DNA of 64,000 nt from Panulirus ornatus (GCF_036320965.1 NC_092225.1:5489685-5553684); one strand, 5' to 3'. Counted from the first letter of the stretch, positions 43,806-63,041 are shown. Numbers and translations: made by a program. The notes: generated by a model from the letters alone, not told the origin.

Positions 43806-45050
43806 ACCTGCAACACATCCACCCTCCTCCACAAAACCCTCTCTATAGCTCATGACTCGCATTAGAAAGGGTAGCGAGTGGTGGGATGAAAAAATAAAGT
43901 TGTTACTGATATAGAAGAGGCGTTTCGTCGATTTTTGCATTGATGTAGTGCAAATGACTGGGAGATGTATAAAAGAAAGCGGCAGGAGGTCAAGAGAAAG
44001 GTGCAAGTGTTGAAAAAGAGGGCAAATGAGAGTTGGGGTGAGAGAGTATTACTAAATTTTAGGTAGAATAAAAAGATGTTTTGGAAGTTGGCAAATTAAG
44101 TGCGTTAGACAAGAGAACAAATGGGAACATCGATGACTACAAACGTGGAGGTAATAACAAGTGGTGATGAAGTGAGACGGAGATGAAGTGAGTATTTTGA
44201 AGATTTGTTGAATGTGTTTGATGATGGAGTGGCAGATATAGGGTGTTTTGGTCTGGGTGGTTTGCGATGTGAAAGAATCTGGGAGACTGCTTTGGTAAAC
44301 AGAGGAGGTAGTGAAAGCTTTACGGAAGAGGAAAGCCGGCAAGGCGGCGGGTTTGGATAGTATCGCACCGGAATTCATTAAAAAAGGTGTGCCTATGTTG
44401 TTGATTGGATGGAAAGGATATTCAATGCATGTATGGATCATGGTGAAGTGCCTGAAAATTGGTGGAATGTATGCTTGCACCATTGTACAGAGGCAAAGGG
44501 GATAGAGGTGAGTGTTCAAATTACAGAGGCATAATTTCCTGGGAAATTGTATGTGAGGGTATTGATTGAGAGTGTAAAGGCATGTACAGAGCATCAGATT
44601 GGAGAGGATAAGTGTGGTTTCTGAAGTGGTAGAGGATGTGTGGATCAGGTGTTTGCTTTATAGAATATGTGTGAGAAAATCTTAAAAAACAGATGGATTT
44701 CTACGCAGCATTTTTGAATCTTGGTGAACGTATATGATAGGGGTTGACAGAGATGCTTTGTAAACATTTTTTATAGTACATGGTGTGGGAGGTAAACTGG
44801 TAGAAGCAGTGAAAATTTTTTTCCAAGGATGTAAGGCATGTACCAGTGAGAGGATAGGAAAGTGATTGGTTCCCAGTGAATGTCGGTTTGCGGCAGGGAT
44901 GCGTGATGTGTCTATTGTTCTTCAATTTATTTGTGGATGAGGTGGTTAGGGAAGTGAATGCAAGAGTTTTGGAGAAAGGGGCAAGTATATAGTCCCTAGT
45001 GGTTGAGAGGGCTTGGGAAGTGAGTCAGTTGTTATTAGCTGATGATACAT
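43806..45050 (+). mobile_element. Old rearranged RTE copy R19
   Basis: Begins with the same ~50-base reversed piece and the same GCATTAGAAAGGGTAGCGAG junction as R18. It continues through linker and RT with many frame breaks and stops at GCTGATGATACA, inside the catalytic block, where R20 begins on the other strand. Confidence 0.85.
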
Positions 45051-47035
45051 GCCTTTCACCCTCCTGTGTGTTTAGGTTCCGGTCGCTCAAAATATTTTTC
45101 GCTCTATCCTTACACCTCCAATTTGGTCTCTCGCCTCTCTTCATTCCCTCTACCTCTGACACATACATCCTCTTTGTCAATCATTCCTCCCTCATTCCCT
45201 CCATGTGATCAAACAATTTCAATACACCATCTGCTCCTTAACCACATTCTCTCTCTCTTTCATTACTTACTCGATCAAACCACCTCACACCACATATTGT
45301 CCTCAAACATTTCATTTCCAATACATCCACCCTCCTCCGCACAACCCTATCTATAGCCCATGCCTCGCAAACATATAACATTGCTGGAACCACTATTCCT
45401 TCGAATATACCCATTTTTGCTCTCCAAGATAACGTTCTCACCTTCCATATATTCTTCAACGCTCCAAGAACCTTCGGCCCATTACGCACCATGTGACTCA
45501 CTTCCGCTTCCATGGTTCTATCCGCTGCTAAGTCTACTCCTAGACATCTAAACCACTTCACTTCCTCCAGTTTTTTAAATCTAATCTTACCTATCGGTTA
45601 ACCTGTCCCTGAACGATACTGAATCTAATAACCTTGCTCTTATTCACATTTATTTTCAACTTTCTTCTTTCACAAACTTTACCAAAGGCAGTCACCAACT
45701 TCTTCAGCATCTGATCCGAATCAGCCACCAGTGCTGTATCAACAGCGAATAACGACTGCCTCACTTTCAAAGCCCTCTTATTAAGAACAGACTACATACT
45801 TACCCCTTTCTCCAAAACTCTTGCATTCACGTCCCTAACCACCCCATCCATAAGCAAATTAAACAACCATAAACACATCACGCACTTCTGCCGCAAACCG
45901 ACATTCACAGGGAACCAGTCACTTTCCTATCCTGCTACTCGTACACATGCCTTATATATTTGATAAAAACTTTTCATTGCATCTACCAACTTACACTCCA
46001 CAAACTTACCTTCCACACCATAAACCCTTAGAACCTTCCACAAAGCTTCTTTATCAACCCTTTCATATGCCTTCCCCAAATTCATAAATGCTACATGCAA
46101 GTCCGTCTTTTTTCTAAGCATCTCTCACATACACTCTTCAAAGAAAACACCTGATCCACTCATCCACCACCACTTCTGAAACCACACTGCTCTTCCCCAA
46201 TCTGATGCTCTGTACATGCCTATACCCACTTAGTCAATACCCTCCCATGTAATTTCCCAGCGATACTCAACAAACTTATGCTTCTCTCTTTTATCTCCTT
46301 TGTCTTTGTACAATGGCACTATGCATGCATTCCGCCAATCCTCAGGCAATTTACCATGATTCATACATACACTGAATATCCTTACCAACCAATCGACAAT
46401 ACAGTCAACCCCCTTTTTAAAAAATTCCACTGCAATACCATCCAAACCCACTGCATTGCCGGCTTTCATCTTCCACAAAGCATTCACTACCTCTTCTTTG
46501 TTTACCAAATCATTCTTCCGATCCCTCTCACTTCACACACCACCCAGATCAAAACACTTATATCTGCCACTTCATCACTACTTGTTATCAACTGCCCTTT
46601 GGCCCCCCCTCAGCGATGTTCCCATTTATCTCTTGTCTAACACACTTTATTCACTATTTTCCAAAACATCTTTTTCTTCTCCCAAAATTTTAATGATACT
46701 CCTTCGCCCCAACTCTCATTAGCCCTCTTTTTCACCTATTGCACCTTTCTCTTGACCTTCTGCTGCATTCTTTTATATATCTCCCAGTCATTTGCAGTAC
46801 TTCCTTGCAAAGATCGTCCAAACGCCTCTCTTTTCTCCTTCACTAACAACCCCACCACTCACTACTCTTTCTAATCTGCCCGACTACCACTTTTGTCATG
46901 CTACATGAATCTTATGCGCAAACTATCACTGCTTCTCTAAATACATTCCATTCCTCCCCCACATCTTCTCTCTTCAACAAAGAACAATCTCTGACACTTT
47001 CACCTCGCACACCATTCGGCCAAAGAACCCAAGGA
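45051..47035 (-). mobile_element. Old RTE copy R20, inverted
   Basis: Minus strand, from near the C-terminal coding end (45,051) through [21 protein letters not shown] (46,230-46,508 reads [20 protein letters not shown]) and linker to about 46,962; a further diverged ~70 bp of linker-RT sequence follows to 47,035. Missing its 3' UTR. Joined head-on to R19, giving a large imperfect inverted repeat. Confidence 0.85.
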
Positions 47036-47069
47036 AGTAGATATATATACATATATTTTATTCCATTAT

Positions 47070-47275
<206 letters not shown>

Positions 47276-49501
47276 ATACTTTGTCGCTGTCTCCCGCGTT
47301 TGCGAGGTAGCGCAAGGAAACAGACGAAAGAAATGGCCCAACCCCCCCCATACACATGTACATACACACGTCCACACACGCAAATATACATACCTACACA
47401 GCTTTCCATGGTTTACCCCAGACGCTTCACATGCCTTGATTCAATCCACTGACAGCACGTCAACCCCTGTATACCACATCGCTCCAATTCACTCTATTCC
47501 TTGCCCTCCTTTCACCCTCCTGCATGTTCAGGCCCCGATCACACAAAATCCTTTTCACTCCATCTTTCCACCTCCAATTTGGTCTCCCTCTTCTCCTCGT
47601 TCCCTCCACCTCCGACACATATATCCTCTTGGTCAATCTTTCCTCACTCATTCTCTCCATGTGCCCAAACCATTTCAAAACACCCTCTTCTGCTCTCTCA
47701 ACCACGCTCTTTTTATTTCCACACATCTCTCTTACCCTTACGTTACTTACTCGATCAAACCACCTCACACCACACATTGTCCTCAAACATCTCATTTCCA
47801 GCACATCCATCCTCCTACGCACAACTCTATCCATAGCCCACGCCTCGCAACCATACAACATTGTTGGAACTACTATTCCTTCAAACATACCCATTTTTGC
47901 TTTCCGGGATAATGTTCTCGACTTCCACACATTTTTCAAGGCTCCCAAAATTTTCGCCCCCTCCCCCACCCTATGATCCACTTCCGCTTCCATGGTTCCA
48001 TCCGCTGACAGATCCACTCCCAGATATCTAAAACACTTCACTTCCTCCAGCCTCTCACCATTCAAACTCACCTCCCAATTGACTTGACCCTCAACCCTAC
48101 TGTACCTAATAACCTTGCTCTTATTGACATTTACTCTTAACTTTCTTCTTCCACACACTTTACCAAACTCCGTCACCAGCTTCTGCAGTTTCTCACATGA
48201 ATCCGCCACCAGCGCTGTATCATCAGCGAACAACAACTGACTCACTTCCCAAGCTCTCTCATCCCCAACAGACTTCATACTTGCCCCTCTTTCCAAAACT
48301 CTTGCATTTACCTCCCTAACAACCCCATCCATAAACAAATTAAACAACCATGGAGACATCACACACCCCTGCCGCAAACCTACATTCACTGAGAACCAAT
48401 CACTTTCCTCTCTTCCTACACGTACACATGCCTTACATCCTCGATAAAAACTTTTCACTGCTTCTAACAACTTTCCTCCCACACCATATATTCTTAATAC
48501 CTTCCACAGAGCATCTCTATCAACTCTATCATATGCCTTCTCCAGATCCATAAATGCTACATACAAATCCATTTGCTTTTCTAAGTATTTCTCACATACA
48601 TTCTTCAAAGCAAACACCTGATCCACACATCCTCTACCACTTCTGAAACCACACTGCTCTTCCCCAATCTGATGCTCTGTACATGCCTTCACCCTCTCAA
48701 TCAATACCCTCCCATATAATTTACCAGGAATACTCAACAAACTTATACCTCTGTAATTTGAGCACTCACTCTTATCCCCTTTGCCTTTGTACAATGGCAC
48801 TATGCAAGCATTCCGCCAATCCTCAGGCACCTCACCATGAGTCATACATACATTAAATAACCTTACCAACCAGTCAACAATACAGTCACCCCCTTTTTTT
48901 ATAAATTCCACTGCAATACCATCCAAACCTGCTGCCTTGCCGGCTTTCATCTTCCGCAAAGCTTTTACTACCTCTTCTCTGTTTACCAAATCATTTTCCC
49001 TAACCCTCTCACTTTGCACACCACCTCGACCCAAACACCCTATATCTGCCACTCTGTCATCAGACACATTCAACAAACCTTCAAAATACTCATTCCATCT
49101 CCTTCTCACATCACCACTACTTGTTATCACCTCCCCATTTACGCCCTTCACTGAAGTTCCCATTTGCTCCCTTGTCTTACGCACCCTATTTGCCTCCTTC
49201 CAGAACATCTTTTTATTCTCCCTAAAATTTACTGATAGTCTCTCACCCCAACTCTCATTAGCCCTTTTTTTCACCTCTTGCACCTTTCTCTTGACCTCCT
49301 GTCTCTTTCTTTTATACTTCTCCCACTCAATTGCATTTTTTCCCTGCAAAAATCGTCCAAATGCCTCTCTCTTCTCTTTCACTAATACTCTTACTTCTTC
49401 ATCCCACCACTCACTACCCTTTCTAAACAGCCCACCTCCCACTCTTCTCATGCCACAAGCATCTTTTGCGCAATCCATCACTGATTCCCTAAATACATCC
49501 C
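47276..49501 (-). mobile_element. Young RTE copy R22 with intact RT
   Basis: Minus strand: A tail, short 3' UTR with hairpin at about 47,281-47,312, then an uninterrupted coding region from the stop at 47,460 back to 49,501, where the AT array cuts it in the linker ([19 protein letters not shown]). The 5' third, including the endonuclease, is missing. One of the least damaged copies here. Confidence 0.94.
47460..49501 (-). pseudogene. Intact RT and C-terminal domain of R22
   Basis: About 680 codons without interruption. Counting from the AT junction: linker to about residue 190; RT with [20 protein letters not shown] near 265; first catalytic Asp in [13 protein letters not shown] near 320; [14 protein letters not shown] near 385; Asp pair in LLFADDTALVADSCEKLQ near 425; [19 protein letters not shown] near 490; [17 protein letters not shown] near 612; [15 protein letters not shown] near 640. 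The apparent N-terminal extension of the open frame is translated (AT)n and is not protein sequence. Confidence 0.87.
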
Positions 49502-51145
<1,644 letters not shown>

Positions 51146-51152
51146 ATATATA

Positions 51153-55211
<4,059 letters not shown>

Positions 55212-55215
55212 TTGT

Positions 55216-55876
55216 TTACTCATTTATTATACTTTGTCGCTGTCTCCCGCGTTTGCGAGGTAGCGCAAGTAAACAGACGAAAGAAATGGCCCAACCCCCC
55301 CCCCCCCCATACACGTGTATATACATACGTCCACACACTCAAATATACATACCTACACAGCTTTCCATGGTTTACCCCAGACGCTTCACATGCCTTGATT
55401 CAATCCACTGACAGCACGTCATCCCCGGTATACCACATCGCTCCAATTCACTCTATTCCTTGCCCTCCTTTCACCCTGCTGCATGTTCAGGCCACGATCA
55501 CACAAAATCTTTTTCACTCCATCTTTCCACCTCCAATTTGGTCTCCCTCTTCTCCTCGTTCCCTCCACCTCCGACACATATATCCTCTTGGTCAATCTTT
55601 CCTCACTCATTCTCTCCATGTGCCCAAACCACTTCAAAACACCCTCTTCTGCTCTCTCAACCACGCTCTTTTTATTTCCACACATCTCTCTTACCCTTAC
55701 GTTACTCACTCGATCAAACCACCTCACACCACACATTGTCCTCAAACATCTCATTTCCAGCATATCCATCCTCCTGCGCACAATTCTATCCATAGCCCAC
55801 GCCTCGCAACCATACAACATTGTTGGAACCACTATTCCTTCAAACACACCCATTTTTACTTTCCGAGATAATGTAA
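55216..55876 (-). mobile_element. Short RTE copy R26
   Basis: Minus strand: short 3' UTR with hairpin at about 55,234-55,268, then the C-terminal coding block back to TTATCTCGGAAAGTAAAAAT. It is cut at 55,876 by the poly-T tail of R27, so only about 0.66 kb remains. Confidence 0.92.
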
Positions 55877-55896
55877 TATATTTTTTTTTTTTTCTT

Positions 55897-58357
55897 ATAC
55901 TTTGTCGCTGTCTCCCGCGTTTGCGAGGTAGCGCAAGGAAACAGACGAAAGAAATGGCCCAACCCCCCCCCCCCCATACACATGTACATACACACGTCCA
56001 CACACGCAAATATACATACCTACACAGCTTTCCTTGGTTTACCCCGGACGCTTCACATGCCTTGATTCAATCCACTGACAGCACGTCAACCCCTGTATAC
56101 CCCATCGCTCCAATTCACTCTATTCCTTGCCCTCCTTTCACCCTCCTGCATGTTCAGGCCCCGATCACATAAAATCCTTTTCACTCCATCTTTCCACCTC
56201 CAATTTGGTCTCCCTCTTCTCCTCGTTCCCTCCACCTCCGACACATATATCCTCTTGGTCAATCTTTCCTCACTCATTCTCTCCATGTGCCCAAACCATT
56301 TCAAAACACCCTCTTCTGCTCTCTCAACCACGCTCTTTTTATTTCCACACATCTCTCTTACCCTTACGTTACTTACTCGATCAAACCTCCTCACAACACA
56401 CATTGTCCTCAAACATCTCATTTCCAGCACATCCATCCTCCTGCGCACAACTCTATCCATAGCCCACGCCTCGCAACCATACAACATTGTTGGAACTACT
56501 ATTCCTTCAAACATACCCATTTTTGCTTTCCGGGATAATGTTCTCGACTTCCACACATTTTTCAAGGCTCCCAAAATTTTCGCCCCCTCCCCCACCCTAT
56601 GATCCACTTCCGCTTTCATGGTTCCATCCGCTGACAGATCCACTCCCAGATATCTAAAACACTTCACTTCCTCCAGTTTTTCTCCATTCAAACTCACCTC
56701 CCAATTGAATTGACCCTCAACCCTACTGTACCTAATAACCTTGCTCTTATTCACATTTACTCTTAACTTTCTTCTTCCACACACTTTACCAAACTCAGTC
56801 ACCAGCTTCTGCAGTTTCTCACATGAATCCGCCACCAGCGCTCTATCATCAGCGAACAACAACTGACTCACTTCCCAAGCTCTCTCATCCCCAACAGACT
56901 TCATACTTGCCCCTCTTTCCAAGACTCTTGCATTTACCTCCCTAACAACACCATCCATAAACAAATTAAACAACCATGGAGACATCACACACCCCTGCCG
57001 CAAACCTACATTCACTGAGACCAATCACTTTCCTCTCTTCCTACACGTACACATGCCTTACATCCTCGATAAAAACTTTTCACTGCTTCTAACAACTTGC
57101 CTCCCACACCATATATTCTTAATACCTTCCACAGAGCATCTCTATCAACTCTATGATATGCCTTCTCCAGATCCATAAATGCTACATACAAATCCATTTG
57201 CTTTTCTAAGTATTTCTCACATACATTCTTCAAAGCAAACACCTGATCCACACATCCTCTACCACTTCTGAAACCACACTGCTCTTCCCCAATCTGATGC
57301 TCTGTACATGCCTTCACCCTCTCAATCAATACCCTCCCATATAATTTACCAGGAATACTCAACAAACTTATACCTCTGTAATTTGAGCACTCACTCTTAT
57401 CCCCTTTGCCTTTGTACAATGGCACTATGCACGCATTCCGCCAATCCTCAGGCACCTCACCATGAGTCATACATACATTAAATAACCTTACCAACCAGTC
57501 AACAATACAGTCACCCCATTTTTTAATAAATTCCACTGCAATACCATCCAAACCTGCTGCCTTGCCGGCTTTCATCTTCCGCAAAGCTTTTACTACCTCT
57601 TCTCTGTTTACCAAATCATTTTCCCTAACCCTCTCACTTTGCACACCACCTCGACCCAAACACCCTATATCTGCCACTCTATTATCAGACACATTCAACA
57701 AACCTTCAAAATACTCATTCCATCTCCTTCTCACATCACCACTACTTGTTATCACCTCCCCATTTACGCCCTTCACTGAAGTTCCCATTTGCTCCCTTTT
57801 CTTACGCACCCTATTTACCTCCTTCCAGAACATCTTTTTATTCTCCCTAAAATTTACTGATAGTCTCTCACCCCAACTCTCATTTCCCCTTTTTTTCACC
57901 TCTTGCACCTTTCTCTTGACCTCCTGTCTCTTTCTTTTATACTTCTCCCACTCAGTTGCATTTTTTCCCTGCAAAAATCGTCCAAATGCCTCTCTCTTCT
58001 CTTTCACTAATACTCTTAATTCTTCATCCCACCACTCACTACCCTTTCTAAACAGCCCACCTCCCACTCTTCTCATGCCACAAGCATCTTTTGCGCAATC
58101 CATCACTGATTCCCTAAATACATCCCATTCCTCCCCCACTCCCCTTACTTCCATTGTTCTCACCTTTTTCCATTCTGTACACAGGCTCTCCTGATAACCC
58201 ATACTAATCTTCACCTTAGCCTCCACAAGATAATGATCAGACATCCCTCCAGTTGCACCTCTCAGCACATTGACATCCAAAAGTCTCTCTTTCGCACGCC
58301 TGTCAATTAACACGTAATGCAATAACGCTCTCTGGCCATCTCTCCTACTTACATAAG
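55897..58357 (-). mobile_element. Young RTE copy R27
   Basis: Minus strand: T run (reversed tail) at about 55,880-55,896, short 3' UTR, then two long frames (56,086-57,024 and 57,012-58,322) offset by one missing base at about 57,020 (GAGACCAATC where others have GAGAACCAATC). Near 58,190 about 90 bases of the linker are missing (YQESLCTEWKK). Cut by an AT array at 58,357 in the endonuclease. Confidence 0.93.
56086..58322 (-). pseudogene. RT-containing ORF of R27, one frameshift
   Basis: From 58,322: SDHYLVEAKVKI, a shortened linker, RT with [33 protein letters not shown] (the usual YD changed to YH next to the catalytic Asp), then a frame slip at the QG..SP block, and LLFADDRALVADS (T to R next to the Asp pair), and the C-terminal block. 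These substitutions lie at normally constant positions. Confidence 0.83.
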
Positions 58358-58367
58358 TATATATATG

Positions 58368-58431
<64 letters not shown>
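58358..58431. repeat. (AT)n array
   Basis: About 74 bp between R27 and the short element. Confidence 0.96.
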
Positions 58432-58829
<398 letters not shown>

Positions 58830-58849
58830 TATTTTATTTTATTTATTAT

Positions 58850-61706
58850 ACTTTGTCGCTGTCTCCCGCGTTTGCGAGGTAGCGCAAGGAAACAGACGAA
58901 AGAAATGGCCCAACACCCCCCCCCATGCAAATGTATATACATACGTCCACACACGCAAATATACATACCTACACAGCTTTCCATGGTTTACCCCAGACGC
59001 TTCACATGCCTTGATTCAATCCACTGACAGCACGTCAACCCCGGTATACCACATCGCTCCAATTCACTCTATTTCTTGCCCTCCTTTCACCCTCCTGCAT
59101 GTTCAGGCCCGGATCACACAAAATCTTTTTCACTCCATCTTTCCACCTCCAATTTGGTCTCCCTCTTCTCCTCGTTCCCTCCACCTCCGACACATATATC
59201 CTCTTGGTCAATCTTTTCTCACTCATTCTCTCCATGTGCCCAAACCACTTCAAAACACCCTCTTCTGCTCTCTCAACCACGCTCTTTTTATTTGCACACA
59301 TCTCCCTTACCCTTACGTTACTCACTCCATCAAACCACCTTACACCACACATTGTCCTCAAACATCTCATTTTCAGCATATCCATCCTCCTGCGTACAAC
59401 TCTATCCATAGCCCACGCCTCGCAACCATACAACATTGTTGGAACCACTATTCCTTCAAACATACCCATTTTTGCTTTCCGAGATAATGTTCTCGACTTC
59501 CAATCATTCTTCAAGGCCCCCAGAATTTTCGCCCCCTCCCCCACCCTATGATCCACTTCCGCTTCCATGGTTCCATCCGCTGCCAGATCCACTCCCAGAT
59601 ATCTAAAACACTTCACTTCCTCCAGTTTTACTCCATTCAAACTCACCTCCCAATTGACTTGACCCTCAACCCTACTGTACCTAATAACATTACTCTTATT
59701 TACATTTACTCTTAACTTTCTTCTTCCTCACACTTTACCAAACTCAGTCACCAGCTTCTGCAGTTTCTCACATGAATCAGCCACCAGCGCTGTATCATCA
59801 GCGAACAACAACTGACTCACTTCCCAAGCTCTCTACTCCCCAACAGACTTCATACTTGCCCCTCTTTCCAAAACTCTTGCATTTACCTCCCTAACAACCC
59901 CATCCATAAACAAATTAAACAACCATGGAGACATCACACACCCCTGCCGCAAACCTACATTCACTGAGAACCAATCACTTTCCTCTCTTCCTACACGTAC
60001 ACATGCCTTACATCCTCGATAAAAACTTTTCACTGCTTCTAACAACTTTCCTCCCACACCATATATTCTTAATACCTTCCACAGAGCATCTCTATCAACT
60101 CTATCATATGCCTTCTCCAGATCCATAAATGCTACATACAAATCCATTTGCTTTTCTAAGTATTTCTCACATACATTCTTCAAAGCAAACACCTGATCCA
60201 CACATCCTCTACCACTTCTGAAACCACACTGCTCTTCCCCAATCTGATGCTCTGTACATGCCTTCACCCTCTCAATCAATACCCTCCCATATAATTTACC
60301 AGGAATACTCAACAAACTTATACCTCTGTAATTTGAGCACTCACTCTTATCCCCTTTGCCTTTGTACAATGGCACTATGCACGCATTCCGCCAATCCTCA
60401 GGCACCTCACCGTGAGTCATACATACATTAAATAACCTTACCAACCAGTCAACAATACAGTCACCCCCTTTTTTAATAAATTCCACTGCAATACCATCCA
60501 AACCTGCTATCTTGCTGGCTTTCATCTTCCGCAAAGCTTTCACTACCTCTTCTCTGTTTACCAAATCATTTTCCCTGACTTAGCACACCACCTCGACCAA
60601 AACACCCTATATCTGCCACTCTATCATCAAACACATTCAACAAACCTTCAAAATACTCACTCCATCTCCTTCTCACATCACCACTACTTGTTATCACCTC
60701 ACCATTTGCGCCCTTCACTGAAGTTCCCATTTGCTCCCTTGTCTTACGCACTTTATTTACCTCCTTCCAGAACATCTTTTTATTCTCCCTAAAATTTAAT
60801 GATACTCTCTCGCCCCAACTCTCATTTGACCTTTTTTTCACCTCTTGCACCTTTCTCTTGACCTCCTGTCTCTTTCTTTTATACATCTCCCACTCAATTG
60901 CATTTTTTCCCTGCAAAAATCGTCCAAATGCCTCTGTCTTCTCTTTCACTAATACTCTTACTTCTTCATCCCACCACTCACTACCCTTTCTAATCAACCC
61001 ACCTCCCACTCTTCTCATGCCACAATCATCTTTTGCGCAATCCATCACTGATTCCCTAAATACATCCCATTCCTCCCCCACTCCCCTTACTTCCATTGTT
61101 CTCACCTTTTTCCATTCTGTACTCAGTCTCTCCTGGTACTTCCTCACACAGGTCTCCTTCCCAAGCTCACTTACTCTCACCACCCTCTTCACCCCAACAT
61201 TCACTCTTCTTTTCTGAAAACCCATACAAATCTTCACCTTAGCCTCCACAAGATAATGATCAGACATCCCTCCAGTTGCACCTCTCAGCACATTAACATC
61301 CAAAAGTCTCTCTTTCGCACGCCTGTCAATTAACACGTAATCCAATAACGCTCTCTGGCCATCTCTCCTACTTACATAAGTATACTTATGTATATCTCGC
61401 TTTTTAAACCAGGTATTCCCAATCATCAGTCCTTTTTCAGCACATAAATCTACAAGCTCTTCACCATTTCAATTTACAACACTGAACACCCCATGTATAC
61501 CAATTATTCCCTCAACTGCCACATTACTCACCTTTGCATTCAAATCACCCATCACAATAACCCGGTCTCGTGCATCAAAACCACTAACACACTCATTCAG
61601 CTGCTCCCAAAACACTTGCCTCTCATGATCTTTCTTCTCATGCCCGGGTGCATTATGCACCAATAATCACCCACCTCTCTCCATCAACTTTCAGTTTTAC
61701 CCATCT
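58850..61706 (-). mobile_element. RTE copy R28, 5' truncated at host DNA
   Basis: Minus strand: short 3' UTR, then frames at 59,035-59,646, 59,833-60,564 and 60,566-61,426, separated by small indels near 59,735 and 60,578 and a TAG-type break near 59,830. It reaches back through the endonuclease (VIVMGDLNAKVSNVAVEGII at about 61,500-61,560) and ends at the GGGTAAAACTGAAAG position (61,706), beyond which sequence is host-like. A typical 5' truncation. Confidence 0.93.
59833..61426 (-). pseudogene. Endonuclease end, linker and RT of R28
   Basis: Two adjoining frames. 60,566-61,426 carries YVSRRDGQRALLDYVLIDRR, SDHYLVEAK and the linker. 59,833-60,564 carries [20 protein letters not shown] to the QG..SPWLFN block, including [13 protein letters not shown]. 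About 14 bases are lost between them near 60,575-60,585, and the FADD block lies beyond a further break. Confidence 0.82.
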
Positions 61707-61766
61707 TACGTATGGTGAGAAACAAGATTTCCCCACACCTGCTGAAACTTCCATGGATGTCCTAGA

Positions 61767-62062
61767 ATGAAAAGACGGCCACGTTCTCATTTATTTGACT
61801 TCATAAAAAAAGTGAAGCTGTCTTATTGGCAGTGGAAGTAGGAGTCTTTGCTGGTGTTTACTACTTTTATCATCGTATGAATACTGACAGGGACTTCCGG
61901 TATTATATGAACAACAATTACAGATTTGGACTGGAAGTATTTTACAGTGTTGGTGAATTTTTCAATGAACATGATCAGACAAGACGCTTAGATCAACGTG
62001 TTTGGTCCTCACAGTTTCCTGTAAGTGAAGCCAAGCAGGAAGATTCAGATAGGAATCAATAA
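61767..62062 (+). CDS. CEBPZOS: CEBPZOS-like mitochondrial membrane microprotein
   Basis: Single-pass membrane microprotein, about 98 residues (the human protein has about 80). The plus-strand reading is MKRRPRSHLFDFIKK, then after a frame change in the A7 run at 61,805-61,811, SEAVLLAVEVGVFAGVYYFY (membrane segment), HRMNTDRDFRYYM and LEVFYSVGEFF, ending QTRRLDQRVW and a short tail. The VLxAExxVFxxxYxxxxxMxTxxDFRxxM, Y-F-x-LEVxY and RxLDQxxW pattern is that of CEBPZOS; recognition is from memory. The start at ATG 61,767 is chosen because the KK before the membrane segment aligns with the family. The missing base in the A run may be a real null or a sequencing error. It lies just beyond the truncated end of R28, on the opposite strand. 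No intron is visible. Confidence 0.7.
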
Positions 62063-62128
62063 GGACAGCATCAGTGAATGAAAAATATAGTTAAAAACAC
62101 TTCTTGAAAACTTGCAGAAGTGGTAACC

Positions 62129-62275
62129 ATGGCAGCTCTGAAGAGCATATACTACCTGGGGGGGTACTCCATTGGAGGATATTTTCTGATGAAGCTTATT
62201 GTACGTGATCCTGAGACGCTTCGCAAGGTTAGGCTGTTTGCCACTTTTTTGTGGAATACTCTCCGTAGTTCATAG
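62129..62275 (+). CDS. Second small ORF, membrane-like, unassigned
   Basis: 48 codons starting in a strong initiation context (ACCATGG), 66 bases after the CEBPZOS-like stop. Reads MAALKSIYYLGGYSIGGYF, LMKLIVRDPETLRK and a hydrophobic tail FATFLWNTLRSS. The first 25 residues could cross a membrane. A possible splice donor (CGCAAG/GTTAGG) at 62,227 would cut the tail off. Two closely spaced small ORFs on one transcript are known for mitochondrial microproteins in insects, but I cannot name this one. It could also be chance. Confidence 0.35.
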   Translation: MAALKSIYYLGGYSIGGYFLMKLIVRDPETLRKVRLFATFLWNTLRSS

Positions 62276-63020
62276 AATTTTGCTAAATACAATGAAGGTT
62301 ATGGTTTGTATAGGGATGCTGTAATTAAGGTGACTACAGTGCTCATATTGCCTTTTAAGATGCCATGATGAAGGAAATTAAGGATCCCAGTTCACATGTC
62401 ACATGAAAATCTTTGGGCTACATCATTTTGCCTGACACCTTTTAGGGAACACTCATTAATAAGGATTTCGTATTTTACTGGTAGAGTACACATACTTTTA
62501 GATTTCTGGGATTTTCTAGTACAGCCTTTCTTCAGATTAGTAACTCAGAGCTAAATAACCCATATTTGTTGGTCAGCTTTACTACTCTTACAATTAAATG
62601 CAGCTCTTCTGATATCTCTTTTTCCATGAGTACTTTTGATGCATCCTTTCCCCTTAAGAACTTCCCCTCTGCAAGGGTGTGCATGACAGAAAAGTCACCA
62701 TGTCACCATATTCAGACATACATCTCTTGCATGGCTCCATCAATTCTTACTCCTTTCCTTGGTCCTTATCCACTGTCTTTTTTGGTTAAGTTAGTTTGTG
62801 GAAGAACTCATCCACTGCCTTTTTCTAAAGTAGATCTGCTAATTTGAAATGGTTTCATAATTTTTTGCTGGGTTTCACACAGGTCTTCCTTAGTAAATTA
62901 AAGTATTGGAATCGACACACTGAGAAAGAAAATAAAATGAAAAGTATTAAGAAAATAATTACCTTAACATTTATGCATACCCTTATACAGTATAATATAT
63001 TTTTTCCACAATACAGAACT
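62276..63020. other. Host non-coding sequence
   Basis: About 745 bp without RTE similarity or a convincing ORF. An AATAAA at 62,931-62,936 could be the polyadenylation signal of the small-ORF transcript. It ends in a short AT run at about 63,025-63,041. Confidence 0.5.
62931..62936 (+). promoter_or_regulatory. Candidate polyadenylation signal
   Basis: AATAAA about 650 bases downstream of the second small ORF. It is the only canonical hexamer I noticed between there and R29. Use is unproven. Confidence 0.3.
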
Positions 63021-63041
63021 TGTGTATATATATATGTATAT

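Noticed and set aside
47501..47836. Many recurrent antisense ORFs (Ser/His/Pro-rich, 100-230 codons)
   Set aside because: They are the complement of the purine-rich RTE coding strand and repeat in every copy; no independent conservation is visible.
62566..62847. 93-codon plus-strand ORF after the small ORFs
   Set aside because: No recognisable domain, low-complexity composition and position in a likely 3' UTR or intergenic stretch; nothing supports coding.
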